Part shown: positions 1 to 5,894 of the stretch, piece after piece
Numbering within the stretch: the stretch's first letter is position 1
How the letters are laid out: each line of letters starts with the position of its first letter
Source of the DNA: Bacteroidota bacterium
Lineage (GTDB): Bacteria; Zhuqueibacterota; JdFR-76; DREG01
Reading direction: 5' to 3'
Length of the DNA stretch: 5,994 bases
Assembly: GCA_030624545.1 (NCBI GenBank)
Contig: JAUXJX010000143.1
Coordinates: 1 to 5,994, forward strand
Position numbers and translations under genes: made by a program
Notes under the pieces: generated by a model
Told to the model about the DNA's origin: nothing
What the model saw: only the letters and a program-made list of their open reading frames with translations
Database searches by the model: none

Positions 1-23
1 CACTTTAGTCACTTTAGTCACTT
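1..23. repeat. 9-bp tandem repeat downstream of the last gene
   Basis: The unit CACTTTAGT occurs twice in full (1-9 and 10-18), followed by CACTT (19-23). It ends 2 bases before the stop codon of the minus-strand oxidoreductase gene (25-1413), so it lies in that gene's immediate 3' region. The window edge cuts it, so the true copy number is unknown. I see no T-run or stem that would make it a terminator. Function unknown. Confidence 0.8.
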
Positions 24-24
24 G

Positions 25-1413
25 CTACAAACGCCACCCATAGCGATACAACTTGTGAATATACTCATTTGCTTCAGGAATATTTGTAATCTTCATATTC
101 TCGCCGTCCCATTCCAATGGAGTGTTCAGGTGAGCCATGCGCATTGCGATGATTCCCAGCAACATGACTTCGGTGAGAGTGCCGGCGTAATCGAAGCTCG
201 ACGTTGTGGCAGGGCCTCCTTTGCAGGCTGCAACCCATTCCTCATGAATGCCAGGAGAACGTGGGATGGTCTTTGCCGGGCGTTCATATTCTCGCATCTT
301 CGTTTCCGGGATGATCCTGGGATTCATGCCGTATGTACTGCACATGAGCATGCCTTTGTCTCCAATAAAGACCACCCCACCGCCCCGGTCACCCATTCGC
401 CGGCCTTCTTCCAGTTCAGGTGGTCGGGGAGGTACGTTTCCGCCGTCAAACCAGGTCAACTTGACGGGAGGCATTTCATCGCGGGCTGGAAAGTGGTACT
501 GGATCTTCGAAGTCAGAGGGTAGGTCTCATCATTGAATTCGCTGCAAGTTGCTTCGACGCTTGTCGGATGGCCTAACTTAAGCGCCCAAAAGGGGTGATC
601 GAAAATATGGGCTCCCATGTCTCCGATCGCACCGGTGCCGAAATCGCACCAGCCGCGCCAGTTGAACGGGGCATAGGCGTAATGGTAAGGGCGATATGGT
701 GCAGGGCCTAGCCACACTTCCCAGTCCAATGTGGGCGGCCTTGACACAACCATCGAAGGCCTTTTGATCCCTTGCGGCCAGATCGGCCTATTGGTCCAGG
801 CATGCACTTCCCTAACCGCGCCAATGGCTCCGTCCCAGATCCATTCGTTGATCAACCGTCCACCCTCCCCGGCATGGCCCTGGTTACCCATCTGCGTGAC
901 AACTTTGGCTTCCCGGGCCGCTTCCGCCAGCTTCCTTGCTTCATAGATGGTGTGGGTAAGAGGCTTTTGCACGAATGCATGCTTTCCCATCTTGATCGCC
1001 ATCATTGCTACGGCGGCGTGGCTGTGATCAGGTATGCTTATGGTAAGCGCGTCAAGGTTTTCGATTTCCAACATCTTTCTGAAATCGCGGTATTTCTTCG
1101 CTTTGGCGAAAAGCTCCCGGCCGCTTTCCTCTTCGGAAACCGATTCCTCAAATTTCCCCATCTGCTCGTCATCCACATCACACAAAGCGACGATGTTTTC
1201 TGTGCTCACGCTTATAATATCAGACCTGCCCTTACCCCACACCCCCACGCAGCCTAGGTTTAGTTTGTCGCTTGGCGATGTAAAACCGATACCCCCAAGC
1301 ACGTGTCGTGGCACAATTGTGAATGCGGCCGCCGCTGCTGCCGTGCCGCCCAAAAACCTCCGGCGGGAAATTTTGTTGCCGGGGTCTCTATCGCTCTTTA
1401 TTGGGACCTTCAT
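25..1413 (-). CDS. Tat-exported Gfo/Idh/MocA family oxidoreductase (QKP subfamily)
   Basis: A 462-residue NAD(P)-dependent sugar oxidoreductase homologue, predicted to be exported folded. A Tat motif SRRRFLG (residues 16-22) precedes an alanine-rich hydrophobic stretch to about residue 34. The Rossmann domain spans roughly 50-175. The acidic residue ending its second strand (D79) favours NAD over NADP. The usual E-K-P motif reads Q149-K150-P151 followed by LTHT, as in one exported subfamily common in planctomycete-type genomes. The C-terminal half carries the substrate-site motif GDMGAHIFD (264-272; D265, H269, D272). Oddity: the glycine-rich loop reads GVWGKG (57-62), with W59 where the family has Gly. 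The ATG start has a GGAAGGG ribosome site 7 bases upstream and the stop is TAG. It follows the other oxidoreductase gene after a 230-bp gap holding a dispersed repeat, so it may have its own promoter. The family is certain; substrate and reaction direction are inferred. Confidence 0.93.
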   Translation of the reverse strand: MKVPIKSDRDPGNKISRRRFLGGTAAAAAAFTIVPRHVLGGIGFTSPSDKLNLGCVGVWGKGRSDIISVSTENIVALCDVDDEQMGKFEESVSEEESGRELFAKAKKYRDFRKMLEIENLDALTISIPDHSHAAVAMMAIKMGKHAFVQKPLTHTIYEARKLAEAAREAKVVTQMGNQGHAGEGGRLINEWIWDGAIGAVREVHAWTNRPIWPQGIKRPSMVVSRPPTLDWEVWLGPAPYRPYHYAYAPFNWRGWCDFGTGAIGDMGAHIFDHPFWALKLGHPTSVEATCSEFNDETYPLTSKIQYHFPARDEMPPVKLTWFDGGNVPPRPPELEEGRRMGDRGGGVVFIGDKGMLMCSTYGMNPRIIPETKMREYERPAKTIPRSPGIHEEWVAACKGGPATTSSFDYAGTLTEVMLLGIIAMRMAHLNTPLEWDGENMKITNIPEANEYIHKLYRYGWRL

Positions 1414-1441
1414 TGTAAGACCCTTCCGATGACTAAGTACC

Positions 1442-1545
1442 TTGTTTCATAATTACGTTGGCCTAAGATTGTTAGCAAAATACTGATTATGTGGTTTGTG
1501 ATGCAAAAATGATTTTGGACAGGATGTACAGGCTAAACAGGATGT
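1442..1545. repeat. Dispersed leader repeat, copy 1
   Basis: Homologous to 5599-5700. The first 59 bases align without gaps at 44 of 59 identities. The last 29 bases (1517-1545) align at 23 of 29, with a 2-base gap in the A/T-rich stretch between. Conserved islands include TTCATAAT and GTGGTTTGTG. The distal end is a 9-bp periodic array: ACAGGATGT, ACAGGCTAA, ACAGGATGT (1519-1545). The proximal end lies 28 bp upstream of the start codon at 1413. It could be a shared regulatory leader or a REP-like dispersed element; the sequence does not decide between them. Confidence 0.8.
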
Positions 1546-1571
1546 CCTTTGTCTTATCCTGTTATCCTGTC
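1518..1571. repeat. Imperfect hairpin built from ACAGGAT units
   Basis: The inner arms AACAGGAT (1536-1543) and ATCCTGTT (1556-1563) are perfectly complementary around a 12-base loop. The outer arms GACAGGAT (1518-1525) and ATCCTGTC (1564-1571) also pair perfectly, with ten unpaired bases (1526-1535) on one side only. On the minus transcript the structure lies between the two oxidoreductase genes and is followed within about ten bases by short A and T runs. It could act as a weak terminator, an mRNA-end stabiliser or a leader structure. It resembles the palindromic ACAGGAT repeats scattered through many environmental genomes. Confidence 0.65.
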
Positions 1572-1574
1572 TAA

Positions 1575-1580
1575 ATTATA
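1575..1580 (-). promoter_or_regulatory. Candidate -10 box for the downstream oxidoreductase
   Basis: On the minus strand this reads TATAAT, a perfect sigma-70-type -10 box in an AT-rich patch, upstream of the gene starting at 1413. No good -35 box lies 16-18 bases further upstream; the best is TGTGAT at 18 bases. Use of this box would give a leader of about 160 nt containing the hairpin and the repeat. Promoter consensus in the host lineage is unknown, so this is only a candidate. Confidence 0.25.
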
Positions 1581-1643
1581 ATAAGAACAACATGGATCAT
1601 CACATGACGGAATTCACGACGCAAAGTAATAAGAATAATCAGA

Positions 1644-2954
1644 CTAAACCAGTGGAGTTTTGCCAGGAACCGCCACCGGCTGTTGGGGTAAATCCCCAAA
1701 TTCATAGTCAGGTGGAGTCAAATCCAACGTGGATGCATTCATCACCCAATCCCATTTTAGTTCCCTGCCGCTGTATGCGCTCATCCTGCCCATGATAGCT
1801 GTCATCGTACTTTCAGCAATTCGCCGGCCTTCGTTCAGGGGCCTGCCGTTGCGAATGCTGGCAATCAGATCCGTGTGTTCCCGGACGTATGGGTTGGGTG
1901 TGGGCCCATCATATTTAAAGGGATTTTGTCCCTCTATGAAGCAGTTGCCGCTGTCCGAATAGGTCTTTCCTGTCGTGCCAACCAGCCGCTCCGAGACGCG
2001 TGCGCTGGCGCCTTCGGTTTGACGGCACGTGCTAAGTACGCGGACTCCGTTGGGATATTCGTATTCTATGGCAAAATGATCAAAGACGTTACCGTACTCT
2101 TCGCCGGTGCGAACCTGGCGGCCACCCATGCCCATGGCCTGGACCGGGTGCGAGCCAATCGCCCAGTTGATGACGTCCAGGTTGTGAACATGCTGTTCAA
2201 CAATGTGGTCTCCTGATAGCCATGTGTAAAAAAGCCAATTCCTGCACTGAAATTCCATATCCGACCAGCCGTGTTTTTTTTTGTTGATCAAATTGCTCTG
2301 AGCCCGCTCCACCCACAGAGCGCCCATGTTCCAATAACACTGCCCGCCGACGATTTCACCAATGTCGCCGCCATGAATGCGCTTCATGATTTCCAAATAG
2401 TGGTTTTGATGCCGGCGCTGCGTACCAGCTACAATGGCCAGGTTTTTCCGATCCGCAAGCTCTGAAGATGCGATTACCGAACGAATACCCACCGGATCCA
2501 CGGCAACCGGCTTCTCCATGAACACGTGTTTTCCCGATTCGAGCGCGGCCTTCAGGTGCACGGGACGAAAATGCGGAGGGGTCGCCAGAATTACCATATC
2601 AATATCACTCAAGAGAACTTTCTTGTATGCATCAAACCCCACAAAACAGGTTTCTTCGGTCACGCGCAGATTGTCTGGGGGAATCCCTTCCTTTAGTTTT
2701 GTGAGCGATTCATCCAGTTGATCGCGAAAAAGATCACCCATGGCAACCACCTCAATGCCATCCGATGATTCGACACAGTTAATCGTTGCGCCTGTGCCGC
2801 GCCAGCCGCAGCCAATCAGGCCGACGCGGAGCTTGTCGGAACCAGCTGCAAAGAAATGATTACTGCGAGGTGTCATGGCAACCATTGATGCCGCTGCCGA
2901 TGTTTTGATGAAATCACGACGGGTAACGTCGCTGGCCTTGTTTTTTTTATGCAT
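1644..2954 (-). CDS. Tat-exported Gfo/Idh/MocA family oxidoreductase (EKP type)
   Basis: A 436-residue oxidoreductase homologue counted from the ATG at 2954. The Tat signal is canonical: TRRDFIK (11-17), then a small-residue stretch to about 29. The Rossmann loop GCGWRG (48-53) keeps all three glycines. The second strand ends in D74, favouring NAD. The family signature E147-K148-P149 is intact. In the C-terminal domain, GDHIVEQHVHNLD (248-260) supplies the usual acidic and histidine residues of the sugar site. The longest ORF would start at a GTG at 2960, but AAGGAG (2962-2967) sits 1 base from that GTG and 7 bases from the ATG, so the ATG is preferred. The gene follows the TIM-barrel gene after 61 bp. 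It differs from the oxidoreductase at 25-1413 in signature motifs and belongs to another branch, so the two are probably not redundant. A run of nine A residues lies inside it. Substrate is unknown; a glycoside or keto-sugar is likely from context. Confidence 0.94.
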   Translation of the reverse strand: MHKKNKASDVTRRDFIKTSAAASMVAMTPRSNHFFAAGSDKLRVGLIGCGWRGTGATINCVESSDGIEVVAMGDLFRDQLDESLTKLKEGIPPDNLRVTEETCFVGFDAYKKVLLSDIDMVILATPPHFRPVHLKAALESGKHVFMEKPVAVDPVGIRSVIASSELADRKNLAIVAGTQRRHQNHYLEIMKRIHGGDIGEIVGGQCYWNMGALWVERAQSNLINKKKHGWSDMEFQCRNWLFYTWLSGDHIVEQHVHNLDVINWAIGSHPVQAMGMGGRQVRTGEEYGNVFDHFAIEYEYPNGVRVLSTCRQTEGASARVSERLVGTTGKTYSDSGNCFIEGQNPFKYDGPTPNPYVREHTDLIASIRNGRPLNEGRRIAESTMTAIMGRMSAYSGRELKWDWVMNASTLDLTPPDYEFGDLPQQPVAVPGKTPLV

Positions 2955-2961
2955 TTTCACA

Positions 2962-2967
2962 CTCCTT
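2962..2967 (-). promoter_or_regulatory. Ribosome binding site that fixes the oxidoreductase start
   Basis: The minus strand reads AAGGAG, a near-perfect Shine-Dalgarno sequence. Its 7-base spacing to the ATG at 2954 is ideal, while the in-frame GTG at 2960 is only 1 base away. It therefore selects the ATG and trims two residues from the longest reading frame. Confidence 0.85.
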
Positions 2968-3015
2968 AATTAGCCATTATTTTTTTCACGGAAAACAGCT
3001 ACGTAAAACTCGATC

Positions 3016-3978
3016 TCAAAAATTGTCGCAAGCCACATAGGCATCAATTACGGCCCGTTCACCTGCCTTGCCCTTTTTAGAATTGCCATGCTCCATGCCT
3101 ATAACGCCATCGAAACCTTTATCATAGATATGCCTAAAAACATTTTTGTAGTTGATCTCTCCCGTGGTCGGCTCGTTGCGGCCAGGATTGTCTCCTACCT
3201 GGAAATAAGCGATCTCGTCCCAGGCCTTGTCAATATTGGGAATGAGATTTCCTTCCGTAATCTGCTGATGATACAGATCATCCAAGATTTTGCAGGAGGG
3301 ACTGGCTACCGCCCGGCAAATCTGATAAGCCTGTGGAACTTTGGTAAGGAACAGTCCGGGATGATTGCGCCAGGGGTTCAAAGGTTCCAGAACCATGACC
3401 AAACCCGCAGGCTCGCAAACACCGGCGCAGCGCTTGAGATTTTCGATGACATTGGCGGTTTGGTAGTCCCATTCAAGCCCGCTGTCAAATTCGCCGGGCA
3501 CGACCGTACTCCACCTGGCATTAACCCGCTTTGCGACCTCAACGGCAGCCTTCATCTTTTTCGTCAGCATTTCCGTTACGGCTTTATCGTTGGTGACAAA
3601 CGACTTTTCCTTGAATTCGGCATAGGCCACGAAGACGCCCATGGTCATATCCAGGCGTGACACTTCCCGCGCGATCTTTTCCTGGACTTCGGTTGGCCGC
3701 TGCATCATGCCATTATCTTCCATGGCGGTAAAGCCTTCATCTGCCATGAATTTGAGCTGATCGATCAGGTCATCGCCGGCGTGGTTGCGAAACATGCCGA
3801 AATGAGGCGCATATTTCAGCTTGAATTGGCGCTCGCTTTTCAATTTGCCAATGGCGTCCGTGAACGAAAAGGGAGCGCTGATTGCGCCCAAAGCGGTAGC
3901 TGCGGCTGTCCTGCCCAAAAATGCGCGCCGGGACATGTTCCCGGCTATCCTATCAGGTCTTGCTGTCTGATATTTCAT
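3016..3978 (-). CDS. Tat-exported TIM-barrel protein, hydroxypyruvate isomerase / sugar epimerase family
   Basis: A 320-residue xylose-isomerase-like TIM-barrel protein with an export signal: SRRAFLG (16-22) and a hydrophobic stretch to about 39. The barrel starts near residue 53. The four expected metal-site positions are visible with hydroxypyruvate-isomerase-like spacing: E198 in VLEPLNPW, D234 with H237 in LDDLYHQQ, Q260 in YFQVGDNPGRNEP, and E296 in GMEHGN. The residues suggest an active divalent-metal isomerase, epimerase or lyase. Classical hydroxypyruvate isomerase is cytoplasmic, so an exported copy beside DUF1080 and Gfo/Idh/MocA genes more likely acts on a keto-sugar or its elimination product. 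The ATG is preceded by AGAAGG with 7-base spacing. The start is only 17 bp from the stop of the DUF1080 gene, so the pair is very probably co-transcribed. An inner ATG at residue 15 would still leave the RR motif, but it lacks a comparable ribosome site. Confidence 0.92.
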   Translation of the reverse strand: MKYQTARPDRIAGNMSRRAFLGRTAAATALGAISAPFSFTDAIGKLKSERQFKLKYAPHFGMFRNHAGDDLIDQLKFMADEGFTAMEDNGMMQRPTEVQEKIAREVSRLDMTMGVFVAYAEFKEKSFVTNDKAVTEMLTKKMKAAVEVAKRVNARWSTVVPGEFDSGLEWDYQTANVIENLKRCAGVCEPAGLVMVLEPLNPWRNHPGLFLTKVPQAYQICRAVASPSCKILDDLYHQQITEGNLIPNIDKAWDEIAYFQVGDNPGRNEPTTGEINYKNVFRHIYDKGFDGVIGMEHGNSKKGKAGERAVIDAYVACDNF

Positions 3979-3995
3979 AACAAAGCCTTCTCGAA

Positions 3996-5567
3996 TTATT
4001 GTAATTCAACCAGCCAGATGTTTCGGTATTGCACCCGGTCGCCGTGATCCTGCAAGGACAATCCACCTGGCTCGGATAGATTATTGTCTGTTTCCCCGCC
4101 GGTTGGTTTCGGAACTTCAGTATTGTCGTGAATCTTTACACCGTTGTGCAAGACCGTCAGAAGAGCGCTTCTTACCATTTCGCCGGTATCATCAAAGCGC
4201 GGGCTATAAACAGTGATGTCATACGTTTGCCACTGCATGGGCGGGGCGCACATGTTCACAAGCGGCGGGGCGATTCTGTAGATCCCCCCACATTCATTGT
4301 CTTTTCCTTCCAGGCCGTAGCTATCGAGCACCTGTACTTCATAACGCCCCTGCAGATAGACGCCGCTGTTGCCCCGTGCCTGCCCTTTCTTATGAGGCAT
4401 GAAGGGAGTACGAAACTCAACATGCAGCTGAACGTCTCCGAATTTTCTTTTGGTTACGATTGAACCGCTCCCCGGCAAAACCTCCATACCGTCATCGGCA
4501 AGTTTCCATTTCGTCGAATAGTCCCGTTCCATACTGAAGGGCCGCCATTCCGCTTGATTCTCCGTCCGTTCCGGTGCAAACGCTGTGTAGAATATCTGGC
4601 TGCCTTTCTTGCCCTCCTCTTGATATGGCCCCGAAACAGTCCACACCGTGAGATAACCTTCTTTGCTGTCGAGGTGTTTCCGTGATCCTTCATCGCTTGA
4701 GCCATCGATATCCATCTCGCCAATGTTTTTCAACACGGTGCCATTGGGGTCCACGAGCCGGATGCCTGCGCCCCAACCACCGCCGCCATTGGTTACCTTT
4801 AGCATAATCTCGTTCCAGCCCGCCGCAAGGATCACACTGACCTTTTCCTGTCCTGGTTGATAGCCCCGCCCTTCATTCGTGGCATGCACCACCTCGCCGT
4901 TGAGCCATATCTTGATCCCGTCGTCGCTGCCCACTTCCATTACCGCTTCTTGTCTTTGCTCAGATCTAATTTTGGTTTTCAGATATGCCGCGCAATCGGT
5001 TCCACCGACAGTTTTGGCCAGATTTAAGAAACCCACGGGATCCTTTACATGCTCCCACTCATCCAGATTCGTCCCATCAAATAGAATAATTGCGCCCGCC
5101 GGCGGCTTGGCTCCAAGCTTAGGAGAAAGCCGCATAACTTTCCTAAGCTCGAATGTGCCCGTGTTGTTTCCTTCAACCGTGCCGACAAACTGCTCGCCTT
5201 TGATATGGCCCAGCCACGTGGTTCCAGTCATCCTTCCCCCTTCGGCATGGCCCATGAATTTCGTTTCGGAACCTTCCTTTTTCCCGTCCAGAACAACCAC
5301 ATGCTCGTCACGCGCGTCAAATTCACTGAGCAGATTGGCCTCATATTTTCCGCTGTCGAGGGCTATTACCTGGGCAGCCAGAGGCAGAACGGTGCCTTCT
5401 GTGGTCGTCCAATTTCCCTTCCAGTCACCCATGATTGCAACGATTTTTTCATTCGATGAGGCCTGATGGGATAGGCCAACTTTCTGGCAAGAAAAGAACA
5501 TGGGTGATGAGATGCCGACCAATACCAGAATGAATCTTGGCTGGTGTTTGAATAGAAAGCAGAGCAT
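3996..5567 (-). CDS. Exported DUF1080 (3-keto-disaccharide hydrolase-like) protein with interrupting sugar-binding-like module
   Basis: A 523-residue extracytoplasmic protein of the family renamed 3-keto-disaccharide hydrolase. The N-terminus has K7 and R11, a hydrophobic core (12-25) and FFSC at 24-27. This is an imperfect lipobox, so lipidation at C27 is plausible but not certain. A beta-rich family-associated domain spans about 43-143. The DUF1080 domain opens at FDGTNLDEWEH (163-173) and resumes at WKLADDGMEV (354-363). It contains the hallmark RGNSGVYLQGRYEVQVLD (398-415) and ECGGIY (425-430) segments and ends near residue 521. Residues about 174-350 are an insert resembling PA14/jelly-roll modules of environmental glycosidases, with SDDGIKIWLNGEVVH (214-228) and GGGGWG (261-266); its parts seem to be in unusual order. 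The start ATG has AAAGGG 7 bases upstream. It is the first gene of the likely operon. Probable role: cleaving glycosides oxidised at C3 by the neighbouring oxidoreductases. Confidence 0.9.
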   Translation of the reverse strand: MLCFLFKHQPRFILVLVGISSPMFFSCQKVGLSHQASSNEKIVAIMGDWKGNWTTTEGTVLPLAAQVIALDSGKYEANLLSEFDARDEHVVVLDGKKEGSETKFMGHAEGGRMTGTTWLGHIKGEQFVGTVEGNNTGTFELRKVMRLSPKLGAKPPAGAIILFDGTNLDEWEHVKDPVGFLNLAKTVGGTDCAAYLKTKIRSEQRQEAVMEVGSDDGIKIWLNGEVVHATNEGRGYQPGQEKVSVILAAGWNEIMLKVTNGGGGWGAGIRLVDPNGTVLKNIGEMDIDGSSDEGSRKHLDSKEGYLTVWTVSGPYQEEGKKGSQIFYTAFAPERTENQAEWRPFSMERDYSTKWKLADDGMEVLPGSGSIVTKRKFGDVQLHVEFRTPFMPHKKGQARGNSGVYLQGRYEVQVLDSYGLEGKDNECGGIYRIAPPLVNMCAPPMQWQTYDITVYSPRFDDTGEMVRSALLTVLHNGVKIHDNTEVPKPTGGETDNNLSEPGGLSLQDHGDRVQYRNIWLVELQ

Positions 5568-5598
5568 AATTTCACCCTTTATGAAAAGATTTAGAAAA

Positions 5599-5700
5599 TT
5601 GCTTCATAATCACGGTGACCAAGTACTGTCGGCATAAGACGGATAAGGTGGTTTGTGGGCAAACACATTCCAGACAAGATGAACAGGATAAACCGGATGA
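5599..5700. repeat. Dispersed leader repeat, copy 2
   Basis: Homologous to 1442-1545 (44 of 59 identities in the gapless block, 23 of 29 at the distal end). The 9-bp periodic array here is ACAAGATGA, ACAGGATAA, ACCGGATGA (5674-5700). The proximal end lies 31 bp upstream of the DUF1080 start codon, against 28 bp for copy 1 upstream of its gene. Both downstream ribosome sites contain AAGGGT followed by 6 bases before the ATG. The shared placement suggests a duplicated leader or promoter region, though an insertion preference of a REP-like element is also possible. Confidence 0.8.
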
Positions 5701-5746
5701 AGGAATAAACCTGAAATGAGAATTCCTTTGATGGGATTTATCCTTC
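5699..5746. repeat. Imperfect inverted repeat beside repeat copy 2
   Basis: GAAGGAATAAACC (5699-5711) is nearly complementary to GGGATTTATCCTTC (5733-5746), apart from small bulges, around a loop of about 21 bases. It occupies the same place relative to the 9-bp array as the hairpin of copy 1, so both copies end in a foldable segment. It lies in the presumed mRNA leader of the DUF1080 operon. Confidence 0.5.
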
Positions 5747-5776
5747 AAAATAGAATAACATTGGCCGAAAAGTCAA
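5747..5776 (-). promoter_or_regulatory. Candidate promoter for the DUF1080 operon
   Basis: On the minus strand TTGACT (5776-5771) is followed after 18 bases by TATTTT (5752-5747), a 5/6 and 4/6 match to sigma-70-type -35 and -10 boxes. Transcription would enter the inverted repeat and repeat copy 2 before the gene starting at 5567, giving a leader of roughly 175 nt. The match is weak and the host's promoter consensus is unknown. Confidence 0.28.
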
Positions 5777-5799
5777 GAGAAATCCTTCCAGGGATCTCT
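5776..5799 (-). terminator. Weak terminator-like hairpin after the upstream TPR-like gene
   Basis: AGAGA (5776-5780) pairs with TCTCT (5795-5799) and TCC (5783-5785) with GGA (5792-5794), leaving a 2-base bulge and a 6-base loop. On the minus strand it is followed by TTGACTTTT, a poor U-tract. It lies about 95 bp past the stop codon at 5895. It could end the upstream transcript, but the stem is short. Confidence 0.2.
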
Positions 5800-5894
5800 C
5801 CTCGCAATTCTTTATAGCGGATACCGAAGAACGGAGAACGCAGACCGGAATTCAACCGAATCGAGCACTCTGCCACTTAAACAATTGACTTGGC

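Larger units (their letters stand above)
1414..1643. other. 230-bp intergenic region between the two oxidoreductase genes
   Basis: No credible ORF. From right to left it holds the 3' flank of the upstream oxidoreductase gene, an AT-rich stretch with a TATAAT box on the minus strand, an ACAGGAT-type imperfect hairpin, the rest of dispersed repeat copy 1, and the ribosome site of the downstream gene. It is by far the longest gap inside the four-gene block; the other two are 17 and 61 bp. This suggests separate transcriptional control, or insertion of the repeat into a once tighter operon. Confidence 0.7.
5568..5894. other. 327-bp intergenic region upstream of the four-gene block
   Basis: No credible ORF. 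From right to left it holds the 3' flank of the upstream TPR-like gene (about 95 bp with nothing recognised), a weak hairpin, a weak promoter candidate, an imperfect inverted repeat (5699-5711 with 5733-5746), dispersed repeat copy 2, and the ribosome site of the DUF1080 gene. No tRNA, riboswitch or recognisable operator was seen. It is the most likely place for the operon promoter. Confidence 0.65.

Noticed and set aside
22..576. Plus-strand ORF of 184 codons
   Set aside because: It lies antisense inside the oxidoreductase gene at 25-1413, whose protein has clear family motifs. The plus-strand translation shows no recognisable domain and looks like a shadow frame.
1519..1545. Possible CRISPR-like or attachment-site array
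   Set aside because: The units are 9 bp, directly adjacent and without spacers, and no cas, integrase or tRNA gene is nearby.
1592..1795. Small plus-strand ORF of 67 codons starting in the intergenic region
   Set aside because: It runs into the antisense strand of the oxidoreductase gene and has neither a ribosome site nor recognisable similarity.
2955..2960. GTG start giving two extra residues to the EKP oxidoreductase
   Set aside because: The Shine-Dalgarno AAGGAG is 1 base from the GTG but 7 bases from the ATG at 2954, so the ATG is the sensible start.
3088..3660. Plus-strand ORF of 190 codons
   Set aside because: It is antisense to the TIM-barrel gene, whose metal-site motifs are conserved. 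No independent coding signal was recognised.
4879..5466. Plus-strand ORF of 195 codons, serine- and proline-rich
   Set aside because: It is antisense to the DUF1080 gene. Its low-complexity composition follows from the complementary codons, and it shows no known domain.
5745..5776. Bacteroidota-type promoter (TTG ... TAnnTTTG)
   Set aside because: The -7 element is one T short of the consensus, so the window cannot be assigned to that promoter class.
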